A stretch of 36,582 nucleotides of DNA from positions 1-36,582 of the forward strand of contig UQQT01000022.1 of assembly GCA_900543395.1 (NCBI GenBank), written 5' to 3'. A model generated the notes under the pieces. It did not search any database, was not told where the DNA came from, and saw only the letters and a program-made list of their open reading frames with translations. A program made the position numbers and the translations under genes. Numbering within the stretch: position 1 is the stretch's first letter; each line of letters opens with the position of its first letter. The DNA comes from an uncultured Oscillospiraceae bacterium (GTDB lineage: Bacteria; Bacillota; Clostridia; Oscillospirales; Acutalibacteraceae). Of the stretch, positions 25,990-33,659 are shown piece by piece.

Positions 25990-26020
25990 ACTCTCGGGAA
26001 TTCGTTTCCGAGAGTTTTTT
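25990..26020 (+). terminator. Intrinsic terminator of the rhamnosidase gene
   Basis: ACTCTCGGGA (25990-25999) pairs with TTCCGAGAGT (26006-26015) and a T run continues to 26020. Confidence 0.85.
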
Positions 26021-26023
26021 GTG

Positions 26024-26052
26024 TTGAATAACAGTGTAAAGTATGATAGAAT
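26024..26052 (+). promoter_or_regulatory. Promoter of the radical SAM - phosphatase - MATE group
   Basis: TTGAAT (26024-26029), 17 bases, TAGAAT (26047-26052), directly behind the rhamnosidase terminator and 35 bases before the GTG start at 26088. Confidence 0.65.
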
Positions 26053-26087
26053 TATATGTAATTTTGATTTATCGGGATTGAGCAGCG

Positions 26088-26933
26088 GTGTTAAAAAAGG
26101 TTTATGTCGAAATCGGAAATATTTGCAACTTAAACTGCGATTTCTGCCCGGGAACCGAGCGGAAAAAGGAGTTTATGTCCGTTTCCGATTTTAAGCTTAT
26201 CGCGCCCAAGGTCAAGAAAGTATGCGGCTATATTTATCTGCACGTTATGGGAGAGCCGTTACTGCATCCGAATTTAGACGAAATACTGTCAGTATGCAAT
26301 GAAAATAAACTTAAAGTTTCCGTTACGACGAACGGTACGCTTTTAAAGGAAAAAGAGAGTATTCTGCTTTCTTCTCCCGCGCTTTACAAGGTCAGCGTAT
26401 CGGTTCATTCGTTCGAGGCAAACGGCGGGATCGATATAAAAAACTACTTTGAAAATATATACGAATTTACGAAAAAGGCAAGCGAAAAAGGCGTTATCGT
26501 TTCATTGAGACTATGGAACCTCGATTCAGATAAATTAAAGGGCAGAAACGGACTCAACGGCAGTATAACGGATTATTTTCTTAATAAATTCCCCGGGTAT
26601 GAAACAAACCGTACGGGTTATAAATTAAAGAAAAACGCGTATATCGAATTTGCCGAAAAATTTAAATGGCCCGGCGAGGGCGGAGAAAACAAAACCGACG
26701 GCAGATTCTGCTACGCATTGAGAGATCAGACAGCCGTGCTGTGCGACGGTACCGTCGTTCCGTGCTGTCTTGACAGAAACGGCGAAATGAGGCTCGGAAA
26801 TATTTATGAAAACGAAATTGACGAAATTCTTAACGGCGAGCGGGCAAAGATGATTTACGACGGTTTTTCGTCGCTTAAAGCGCGCGAAAAGTTATGCGCC
26901 GAATGTGAATATGCAAGGAGATTTGACAGATGA
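26088..26933 (+). CDS. Radical SAM / SPASM-type protein
   Basis: 281 residues. The CxxxCxxC cluster motif is CNLNCDFC (Cys13, 17, 20) and binds the SAM-cleaving [4Fe-4S]; GEPLLHP is the GGE-like SAM site. Near the C-terminus, Cys208, CDGTVVPCC (219, 226, 227) and CAEC (270, 273) fit a SPASM domain with auxiliary cluster ligands. SPASM enzymes often modify peptides or proteins (maturases, sactipeptide or mycofactocin type). No precursor peptide was found close by, so the substrate is open. The start is GTG with GGGATTGAG a few bases before. It overlaps the phosphatase gene by ATGA. Confidence 0.88.
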   Translation: MLKKVYVEIGNICNLNCDFCPGTERKKEFMSVSDFKLIAPKVKKVCGYIYLHVMGEPLLHPNLDEILSVCNENKLKVSVTTNGTLLKEKESILLSSPALYKVSVSVHSFEANGGIDIKNYFENIYEFTKKASEKGVIVSLRLWNLDSDKLKGRNGLNGSITDYFLNKFPGYETNRTGYKLKKNAYIEFAEKFKWPGEGGENKTDGRFCYALRDQTAVLCDGTVVPCCLDRNGEMRLGNIYENEIDEILNGERAKMIYDGFSSLKAREKLCAECEYARRFDR

Positions 26934-27730
26934 TAATAAAAGAAAAAATCACGCTCGACGGCGCGGGAAATACGAGAGACCTCGGTAATATATCGTTCGG
27001 CGGTAAAAAAATAAAGAACGGGATGCTCATTCGAAGCGGTAATCTTGCTTCTCTGTCCGAACGCGATATAGATACGCTCGAAAATAAATATAAGGTCAAA
27101 GCCGTAATCGACCTTAGAACCGACCTTGAAGCAAAAGAAGCTCCCGACGTTGTTTTAAACGGCGCGAATTATTACAGGCTTACCCCGCTTACGGAGTCGG
27201 CGATGGGCGTTACGCATGAAAAAGCTACGGGACTTGAGCTTTTCACAAACGGAATCGATATAAAAATTGACCCCGATACGTATATGTGCGAAATGTATGA
27301 TAAATTTTTATTTTCCGAACACGGCATGAGCGAATACCGTAAGTTTTTCGACATCCTGCTTGAAACCGACGGATGTGTTTTATGGCATTGCAGTGCGGGC
27401 AAGGACAGAGCGGGCATGGCGGCGGCTCTTGCCGAATTGGCTCTCGGCGTTGACGAGGAGACCATTGCCGAGGACTTTATGCTTACGAATTTCTTTACCG
27501 AGAAAGAGCGTGAGGAAAAGCTCGAAATGTTCCTGACATATCCCGGAGCAAAGGCGATAAGGGACTATATCTACGCGCTGCTCAGCGTGAGCGAAAAATA
27601 CATTGAACATGTTATCGGCGGAATGAAAAACGATTTCGGAAGCGTTGAGGATTATTTTGAAAAGGGAATAGGACTTACGGCTGACGAAATTAATACATTG
27701 AGAAATAAATATACCGAGAGTATAAATTGA
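26930..27730 (+). CDS. Tyrosine/serine-type protein phosphatase (PTP fold)
   Basis: 266 residues of the bacterial tyrosine phosphatase family 3 (PF13350-like). The N-terminal NTRDLG motif and GMLIRSGNL are typical; the catalytic P-loop is HCSAGKDRAG, with nucleophile Cys154 and Arg160 (CX5R), and VIDLRT precedes it. Related proteins remove phosphate from Tyr or Ser/Thr residues, or from phosphoinositides in some pathogens. Cytoplasmic, no signal peptide. It is translationally coupled to the radical SAM gene and lies 6 bases before the MATE transporter. Confidence 0.88.
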   Translation: MIIKEKITLDGAGNTRDLGNISFGGKKIKNGMLIRSGNLASLSERDIDTLENKYKVKAVIDLRTDLEAKEAPDVVLNGANYYRLTPLTESAMGVTHEKATGLELFTNGIDIKIDPDTYMCEMYDKFLFSEHGMSEYRKFFDILLETDGCVLWHCSAGKDRAGMAAALAELALGVDEETIAEDFMLTNFFTEKEREEKLEMFLTYPGAKAIRDYIYALLSVSEKYIEHVIGGMKNDFGSVEDYFEKGIGLTADEINTLRNKYTESIN

Positions 27731-27736
27731 CAATTT

Positions 27737-29098
27737 ATGATAATAACACGTGATAAAAGCTTTTATTCTACGCTTATAAAGCTGTCGATTCCGATAGCTC
27801 TGCAGAATTTAATAACGTTCTGCGTGGGACTTGCCGACAACCTGATGATAGGCTCGCTCGGCGACAGCGCGATATCCGGCGTTTATATGGGCAGCCAGGT
27901 TCAGACGCTCATGCAGGTTTTTTCAACGGGAATCGAGGGTGCGATTCTCGTTCTTTCCGCACAGTACTGGGGAAAAAGAGATACCGGAAGCATTAAAAAG
28001 ATAGTGTCGATCGGTCTTAAATTTTCCGTAATATTCGGTCTTATCGTAAGTATAATATGCGCCGTTTCCCCGGGGTGGGTCATATCGCTTTTTTCGCCCG
28101 ATTCCGCGGTTATCGCAAGCGGGCGCGAATATCTCGGCGTGCTGTGCTATTCGTTTGTGTTCTTTTGCATAACGCAGTCGCTTATAGCCTCCATGAGAAG
28201 CGTGGAGACTGCGAATATAGGCATGGCGGTTTCGCTCGTGTCGCTCGTTGTCGACGTTGCGCTCAATTATGTATTGATATTCGGAAAATTCGGTTTTCCC
28301 GTCCTCGGCGTACGGGGCGCGGCGATCGCTACGCTTACGGCGAGAATATGCGAATGCGTTATCATGATAATATACGTCTTTATTATAGATAAAAAGCTGA
28401 AGCTTTCCGTTAAAGACCTGTTTACGTTTGATAGAATTCTGTTAAAGGATTTTATCAAATACGGCTCTCCGATTATCGCGGGGCAGGTCGTATGGGCGTG
28501 CAACATGATGGCAAACAGCGTTATCATCGGTCATATGGGCAAGGAAGTAACTGCCGCCGTAAGCATTGCGAATATGCTCAACAATCTCGCATACGTAACA
28601 ATGAACGGCATGGCGGCCGCTGTCGGAATTATAACGGGTAAAACCGTCGGCGCGGGCAAGCGAGATAAAATGACGGAGTACGCAAAAACCGTGCAGGTGA
28701 TTTTCCTCGGGCTCGGAATCGTGACGGGACTTACACTGTTTTTAATAAAGAATCCGTTTATCTCGTTTTATAATGTAAGCGAGGAGGCGGGCGCGTATGC
28801 AAAGCAGTTTATAAACGTTCTCTCGGTTACAATGGTAGGAACGTGTTATCAGTGCGCGTGCCTTTTCGGACTTGTGAAGTCGGGCGGTGATATTGGATTC
28901 GTATTCAAAAACGATACGTTATTCGTTTTTCTCGTCGTTATTCCGTCGGCGTTAATATCCGTAAAGCTCGGCGCTCAGCCGTGGATTACTTTTTTGTGTC
29001 TTAAAAGCGACCAGATTTTAAAGTGTTTTGTCGCGGCGGTTAAGATAAACAGGTTTAATTGGATGCGAAACCTGACAAGAGACGCCGAAAGCACTTGA
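27737..29098 (+). CDS. MATE family efflux transporter
   Basis: 453 residues with about twelve hydrophobic segments in two similar halves, the usual MATE size. Typical start: SIPIALQNLITFCVGLADNLMIGSLG; mid-protein YGSPIIAGQVVWACNMMANSVIIGHMG mirrors it in the second half. Such carriers export cationic drugs, metabolites or lipids using Na+ or H+. No clear Shine-Dalgarno precedes the ATG; translation is probably coupled to the phosphatase gene 6 bases upstream. The aroA -35 box overlaps its stop codon. Confidence 0.92.
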   Translation: MIITRDKSFYSTLIKLSIPIALQNLITFCVGLADNLMIGSLGDSAISGVYMGSQVQTLMQVFSTGIEGAILVLSAQYWGKRDTGSIKKIVSIGLKFSVIFGLIVSIICAVSPGWVISLFSPDSAVIASGREYLGVLCYSFVFFCITQSLIASMRSVETANIGMAVSLVSLVVDVALNYVLIFGKFGFPVLGVRGAAIATLTARICECVIMIIYVFIIDKKLKLSVKDLFTFDRILLKDFIKYGSPIIAGQVVWACNMMANSVIIGHMGKEVTAAVSIANMLNNLAYVTMNGMAAAVGIITGKTVGAGKRDKMTEYAKTVQVIFLGLGIVTGLTLFLIKNPFISFYNVSEEAGAYAKQFINVLSVTMVGTCYQCACLFGLVKSGGDIGFVFKNDTLFVFLVVIPSALISVKLGAQPWITFLCLKSDQILKCFVAAVKINRFNWMRNLTRDAEST

Positions 29099-29123
29099 CA
29101 AAAAGGCAGATAAAAATTAGAAT
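29095..29123 (+). promoter_or_regulatory. Consensus promoter of aroA
   Basis: TTGACA (29095-29100), 17 bases, TAGAAT (29118-29123). The -35 overlaps the stop codon of the MATE gene. The leader to the ATG is only about 20 bases, too short for an attenuator. Confidence 0.75.
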
Positions 29124-29147
29124 ATAAAAAAACGGGGAGGATAAATT

Positions 29148-30356
29148 ATGAACGTTAAATTTTATTCTTCGTCGGCGGCAGGCACCGTAGAGGCTCCGCC
29201 GTCTAAAAGCATGGCGCACAGACTTTTGATATGCGCATGCCTTGCAAAGGGCAGAAGCGTTATTAAAAACATTGCGTATTCGAACGACATTCTTGCGACG
29301 CTCGACTGTCTCGAAACACTCGGCGCAAGGTGCGAGAGGGGAGACGACTATGTTGTTGTCGACGGTATAGACGTTCACTCGTTTATTCCCTCTGGCGTGT
29401 TCAGGTGCCGTGAGAGCGGAAGCACGCTGAGATTTATGATTCCCGTAGCGCTTATGTGCGGTGAACGATGCGAGTTTAACGGAACTCAGTATCTTATGCA
29501 CCGTCCGCAGAGCGTTTATGAGGAGCTTTTTGCAAGACAGGGTATTAAGTTTAAACGAGGGAATGATTATATCCTCGCAAAGGGCAGTTTAAAGCCCGGA
29601 AATATTAAAATTGCGGGCAACGTCAGCAGTCAGTTCGTCAGCGGGCTTCTGTTTACTCTGCCGAATCTTGACTCCGACAGCGTTCTTGAAATTATTCCTC
29701 CCGTCGAGAGCAGATCATACATAGATTTAACATTGAAAAGTCTTGAAGAATTCGGAGTAAAAGCCGAATGGACGGATGAAAACACTCTGTTTGTCAGGGG
29801 AAATCAGCAGTTTGTGCCGTGCAATATAACGGTTGAGGGCGATTATTCGAACGCGTGCGCATTTGACGCGTTCAATACAATCGGCGGATGTGTAAACGTC
29901 ACCGGACTTGACGAAAACAGTCTCCAGGGCGACAGGGTTTATAAGGAGTATTTTAAATCTCTGACAGACGGTAAAGCCGAACTTGATATTTCCGACTGTC
30001 CCGATTTAGGACCGGTTCTGTTTGCCGTCGCGGCTTCGAATCACGGCGGAGTATTTACAGGAACGGACAGACTGAGAATAAAAGAGAGCAACCGCATTTC
30101 CGCGATGAAAACGGAGCTCGAAAAAGTCGGCGCGTACGTTTACGAGGAGGACAGTAGGGTTACTGTCATATCAGCCCCGCTTAGCGAACCGACATGTGAA
30201 ATCGACTCTCATAACGACCACAGAATTGTTATGGCTATGTCGCTGATCCTCTCGAAAACAGGGGGAGTTATAACGAACGCGCAGGCGATTAATAAGAGTC
30301 TGCCCGATTATTTCGATAAGCTCAAAACATTGGCGGTTAAATTTGATATAGAATAA
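29148..30356 (+). CDS. aroA: 3-phosphoshikimate 1-carboxyvinyltransferase (EPSP synthase)
   Basis: 402 residues; joins shikimate-3-phosphate and phosphoenolpyruvate to EPSP. Motifs: APPSKSMAHRLLICA (substrate Lys and Ser), the PEP-site region ESGSTLRF with the Gly of the glyphosate-contact loop, SSQFVSGLLF, EGDYSNACAFDAF with the catalytic Asp region, and RIKESNRI and DHRIVMAM. It supplies the one shikimate step missing from the operon at 10757-17541. GGGGAGG precedes the start. It is about 12 kb away with its own promoter and no leader peptide, so it is probably controlled separately. The loop ESGST instead of NAGT is characteristic of diverged EPSPS classes. Confidence 0.95.
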   Translation: MNVKFYSSSAAGTVEAPPSKSMAHRLLICACLAKGRSVIKNIAYSNDILATLDCLETLGARCERGDDYVVVDGIDVHSFIPSGVFRCRESGSTLRFMIPVALMCGERCEFNGTQYLMHRPQSVYEELFARQGIKFKRGNDYILAKGSLKPGNIKIAGNVSSQFVSGLLFTLPNLDSDSVLEIIPPVESRSYIDLTLKSLEEFGVKAEWTDENTLFVRGNQQFVPCNITVEGDYSNACAFDAFNTIGGCVNVTGLDENSLQGDRVYKEYFKSLTDGKAELDISDCPDLGPVLFAVAASNHGGVFTGTDRLRIKESNRISAMKTELEKVGAYVYEEDSRVTVISAPLSEPTCEIDSHNDHRIVMAMSLILSKTGGVITNAQAINKSLPDYFDKLKTLAVKFDIE

Positions 30357-30370
30357 TAAAGCTTTATATG

Positions 30371-30414
30371 AAAAAAAGCTGTCCGGATTTTTAACCTCCG
30401 AACAGCTTTTATTT
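30371..30414. terminator. Bidirectional terminator between aroA and the small protein gene
   Basis: AGCTGT (30377-30382) pairs with ACAGCT (30402-30407), with CGGA/TCCG inside after one mismatch, flanked by an A run on the left and a T run on the right. This serves both convergent genes. Confidence 0.8.
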
Positions 30415-30423
30415 TGTTATCTT

Positions 30424-30564
30424 TTACTTTCTCAGACCGTGGAAAATCGTAATACCGTCAAATGCGGAATCGTCGCCCTTAATGAACGCGATTATTTTAA
30501 TAAGCAGTGCAAAAAGGTCTGCAAGAAGCTGATTAACGTCATAATCTTTACCGAACTCGAACAT
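30424..30564 (-). CDS. Small amphipathic protein of unknown function (46 aa)
   Basis: A 46-codon frame with GGAGGT 6 bases before its ATG and a good terminator right behind its stop. It runs MFEFGKDYDV, then a hydrophobic amphipathic stretch NQLLADLFALLIKIIAFIKG (about 11-30), then a polar tail ending FHGLRK. The stretch resembles the C-terminal helices of the giant secreted protein and the secreted phosphoesterase. No signal peptide cleavage motif. It could be a membrane-associated small protein, a regulatory peptide or a secreted amphipathic peptide; function not recognised. Confidence 0.7.
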   Translation of the reverse strand: MFEFGKDYDVNQLLADLFALLIKIIAFIKGDDSAFDGITIFHGLRK

Positions 30565-30644
30565 AACAGCACCTCCGGGTAATTATTTATAATATAATGT
30601 TAGCATACAAAAACCGATTTATAATTAAATTAAAGAAAAATAAC

Positions 30645-31223
30645 TTATTTATCCAGTAATTTATTGCCGTCGGGGTCGAATATTTCGATTCTCGTAAGCC
30701 CGTTTTTCGAATAGTGGCGGACTTCCTTATTGTAGCCGTCCTTTCCGTTAGTTACGGTGTATTCTATAAGCTCCCCGTTCTCGAACGTGAAAAACGTCGA
30801 CGAAGAATCGGCTGTAATCGAGAGAACCGCAAGCTTTGAGTTCTTATACTCGGCGTATATATATTCTTTCGAATCCTTGTACATTTGAACCGACCTGAAA
30901 ATCCCATCGCCGTTTTCGTTGAATCCGACATACTGTGTGTTGCCGTTCGAATCCGTATAAGTTTCGGCTTTTGCATACGCCTTGTTCTGTACTTCGACGG
31001 GCTGAACCGCCGAAAAATCAAGCTTTTTAAGCTCGCTTTCCGCGATCTTTACGCAGTAGTCCGCATATCCCGATTCACCCTCGAGCGGGATAGCTGTCTG
31101 CTGTTGAGATTTAGAATTCGGCTCGTTCGTCGACGGTTCGTCTGTCTTAGAACCGTTTGTACACGCGCAGAGGCTTAATACCGAAATAACGGCAATAAGA
31201 GCGGTTATAATTCTTTTTTTCAT
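30645..31223 (-). CDS. Lipoprotein of unknown function
   Basis: 192 residues from the preferred start at 31223, with a lipoprotein signal (KKRIITALIAVISV) and a lipobox at LCAC; then a Ser/Thr/Asn/Glu-rich linker and a beta-rich domain (KAYAKAETYTDSNGNTQY; RIEIFDPDGNKLL), recalling proteins that carry short beta-hairpin repeats. An upstream in-frame ATG (31265) would run into the D,D-carboxypeptidase gene; AAAGGA at 31233-31238 is 9 bases before the ATG at 31223. It begins 13 bases after the carboxypeptidase stop and is probably co-transcribed with it. Surface-anchored; role unknown. Confidence 0.78.
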   Translation of the reverse strand: MKKRIITALIAVISVLSLCACTNGSKTDEPSTNEPNSKSQQQTAIPLEGESGYADYCVKIAESELKKLDFSAVQPVEVQNKAYAKAETYTDSNGNTQYVGFNENGDGIFRSVQMYKDSKEYIYAEYKNSKLAVLSITADSSSTFFTFENGELIEYTVTNGKDGYNKEVRHYSKNGLTRIEIFDPDGNKLLDK

Positions 31224-31236
31224 TTTCATCATTCCT

Positions 31237-32868
31237 TTATTCGAACAGACTGAAATCGAATTCATCCTCGTCTCCGACCTTTGCGGACGGGGGAGCCGGG
31301 CGGTTTCTGTTGTTTTTGTTATTTTTATCGTCGGAATCCTTTTTGTCCTTTAATTCGTTTTTCGACAGTCCGGTTATGTTCTTCTGAAGCTGTTTACCCG
31401 TTGATTTTGCCTTTGACATAAAGTCGGAAACGGACATACTCTGTTTCTTCTTTTTTGCCGAACGGCTCATTTTTGATTTGATTCTGTCGGAATCCGCTTC
31501 GGATTTTCTGATAATAGTCTCATCGTCGTCCTCGTCGTCGATTCTGTTTTCGATACTCTGTTTATATTTTGAAACTTTCTTTCTGCCCTTATGTGCGACT
31601 ATGTAAATATATACGCCCGCGCCGACGCCGGCAACTGCAAGAACGGTTAAGAATATCGGCGAAGTCAGAACCGTTTTAATTAAATTTAAAACAAACATAA
31701 GAGCGTTCGCCTTTACGTCGTCGCCCGAAACAAGGTCGACCTCCGCTACAACGGAGTCTGCATACATGATTTTTGCATGTCCGACCTTTTCGCCCTTCTT
31801 TATTGGTGCGTTTACGGAGTCGGGCAAATCCGTTTCGAAGTTTACGCTTGACTCGTCGACTCCCGACGGAACGAGGGCGTTGACCTTTTCGGCGGGAACG
31901 ACCCTGATATGGTCTGCGTCGGCGGACAGCTTCACGGGCAGTTCGCATACGTATGTCGACGTGTCCGCGACAGTTGCGAGTTTCATATTCGCAAACGCCC
32001 ATTTAAACATCTTCTTGCAGTCGAGCAATGCCGTATTATCGTTGTAGCCGTCGCCGTCCTTGTCTATATTCGGGGCTTTCATCGCTACGGCTATGTAAGT
32101 ATATCCGTTCTTTGTTGCTGTCGTTACGACGCTTCTGCCCGCTTTTGATGTATACCCCGTCTTTATTCCGTTCGCATACTCGTAATAGTAAAGTCCGCGG
32201 TAGCTGTTGATTATATCAATGCTCGTGATGAGGTCGCGTTCCTCGCTCGTTTTGTTCGTCGGCTGAACGGTGTAGTATACCGTGTCGGTAATCTCTGTGA
32301 GAACGGGGATATCGAGCATGTATTTTGCGATTTTTACGAGGTCGTTCGCTGTTGTGTACTGATTTTCGTCATCAAGACCGTGCGGGTTTGCAAAATGCGT
32401 GTTCGTACAGCCTAAATCCGTGACAAATTTATTCATCATTTTTACGAATGAGCCAATACTGCCCGCGGTGTATTCGGCAAGAACGTTCGCCGCGTCGTTC
32501 GCGCTCTGAAGCATTAAACAGTAAAGAAGGTCACGAACGCTTATCTCCTCGCCGGGAACGAGTCCCGCCATTGTACTGCCCGTGTTGTCAAGGGGACGGA
32601 TCGCTGTCGAATTTACTGTGACTTTCTCGTCAAGATTCTTGCAGTTTTCGACTGTCAGTATCGCCGTTACGATTTTTACGAGCGAAGCTGGGCTTGCTTT
32701 TTCGTCGGAATTCTGCGAGAAAACCACCGTTCCGCTGTCCTTGCTGACGAGCAGATAGATTTCGCTGTCAAGCTCCACGGACGAATTATATGCCGCCGAC
32801 GCGCCTATCGGCAGAACGGAAAAAATTGTTATCAATAAAGTTATAATAAAAATAATGCATTTTTTCAT
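31237..32868 (-). CDS. D-alanyl-D-alanine carboxypeptidase (S11 family) with long charged tail
   Basis: 543 residues from the ATG at 32868 (an ATG two codons upstream is too close to AGGTGA). A signal peptide (1 to about 25, ending ASA) is followed by the penicillin-binding S11 domain: SPASLVK (SxxK nucleophile), SANDAAN (SxN) and GIKTGYT (KTG). It trims the terminal D-Ala from peptidoglycan stem peptides outside the membrane. A beta-rich domain follows, then a membrane segment (FLTVLAVAGVGAGVYIYIV, about 405-424). The last 118 residues are unusually long and charged, with K/D/E-rich stretches, and would lie in the cytoplasm; it ends DEDEFDFSLFE. DacF-type relatives usually end in a short amphipathic anchor. 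Confidence 0.92.
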   Translation of the reverse strand: MKKCIIFIITLLITIFSVLPIGASAAYNSSVELDSEIYLLVSKDSGTVVFSQNSDEKASPASLVKIVTAILTVENCKNLDEKVTVNSTAIRPLDNTGSTMAGLVPGEEISVRDLLYCLMLQSANDAANVLAEYTAGSIGSFVKMMNKFVTDLGCTNTHFANPHGLDDENQYTTANDLVKIAKYMLDIPVLTEITDTVYYTVQPTNKTSEERDLITSIDIINSYRGLYYYEYANGIKTGYTSKAGRSVVTTATKNGYTYIAVAMKAPNIDKDGDGYNDNTALLDCKKMFKWAFANMKLATVADTSTYVCELPVKLSADADHIRVVPAEKVNALVPSGVDESSVNFETDLPDSVNAPIKKGEKVGHAKIMYADSVVAEVDLVSGDDVKANALMFVLNLIKTVLTSPIFLTVLAVAGVGAGVYIYIVAHKGRKKVSKYKQSIENRIDDEDDDETIIRKSEADSDRIKSKMSRSAKKKKQSMSVSDFMSKAKSTGKQLQKNITGLSKNELKDKKDSDDKNNKNNRNRPAPPSAKVGDEDEFDFSLFE

Positions 32869-32928
32869 AGACATTCACCTGAAGAATAGTGTATAATATA
32901 TTCAATAACCGATTAAGAGGGTAATTTT

Positions 32929-33621
32929 ATGGTTTACGTTACGGGCGATACCCACGGGGATATCAGCCGTTTGTCGCCGTCCGCTCTTAAATTTATGGAG
33001 CCGGGCGATACATTGATAATTTGCGGAGACTTCGGATTCGTTTGGGATAACTCAAAACGAGAGGATAAAATATTGAGAAGTCTCGGAAAAAGGCGTTACA
33101 ATATCTGCTTTATAGACGGCACGCATGAGAATTTCGGTCTGCTCGACCGTTATCCCGTCACTAAATTCAACGGCGGAAAGGTTCACCGTATATCGGGCAA
33201 TCTCTATCACCTCATGCGCGGTCAGCTGTACCGCATAGACGGCATGAGCATTTTCACCATGGGCGGGGGAGAGCTTCCCGACGCGGAATACGTTGAAGTC
33301 GGCGACGAATTGGGCGGAGCGGAGCTTCCGAGCCGTGACGAGCTTCTCGCGGGCGTAGGAGTTATGGAGCTTGTCGACTATAACGTCGACGTGATTGTAA
33401 CCCACGAGCCTCCGGCAAAGACGAGAGAATTCCTGCTTCTCAATACGAAAGAGGAAGCGAAGGTCTCCGCGCTCAACACGTTTTTTGACGAGTTAAGCCG
33501 TCAGTGTACTTATAAAAAATGGTACTTCGGCAGTATGCACGTCGATAAATTCATTTCCTCGAATCAGATCGCGCTGTATAAAAACATCGTCGACGCAAAA
33601 ACGGGAATGAAGATAAAATAA
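32929..33621 (+). CDS. Metallophosphoesterase, cytoplasmic
   Basis: 230 residues, no signal peptide. Calcineurin-like motifs in order: GDTHGD (residues 6-11), GDFGFVWD, GTHENF (replacing the usual GNHE), VTHEPP and GSMHVD (replacing GHTH-like). The substitutions may reflect a distinct subfamily; the metal ligands Asp, His, Asp and His are mostly kept. Substrate unknown. AGAGGG precedes the start; TATAAT at 32892-32897 with a weak TAGACA (32868-32873) may be its promoter. Confidence 0.85.
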   Translation: MVYVTGDTHGDISRLSPSALKFMEPGDTLIICGDFGFVWDNSKREDKILRSLGKRRYNICFIDGTHENFGLLDRYPVTKFNGGKVHRISGNLYHLMRGQLYRIDGMSIFTMGGGELPDAEYVEVGDELGGAELPSRDELLAGVGVMELVDYNVDVIVTHEPPAKTREFLLLNTKEEAKVSALNTFFDELSRQCTYKKWYFGSMHVDKFISSNQIALYKNIVDAKTGMKIK

Positions 33622-33629
33622 ATATTCGG

Positions 33630-33657
33630 ACGGAGCGAATTTCGTTCCGTTTTTTTT
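33630..33657. terminator. Terminator of the metallophosphoesterase gene
   Basis: ACGGAGCGA (33630-33638) pairs over nine positions (one G-U) with TCGTTCCGT (33642-33650) and a run of eight T follows (33650-33657). It faces the 3' end of the alcohol dehydrogenase gene. Confidence 0.85.
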
Positions 33658-33659
33658 GA

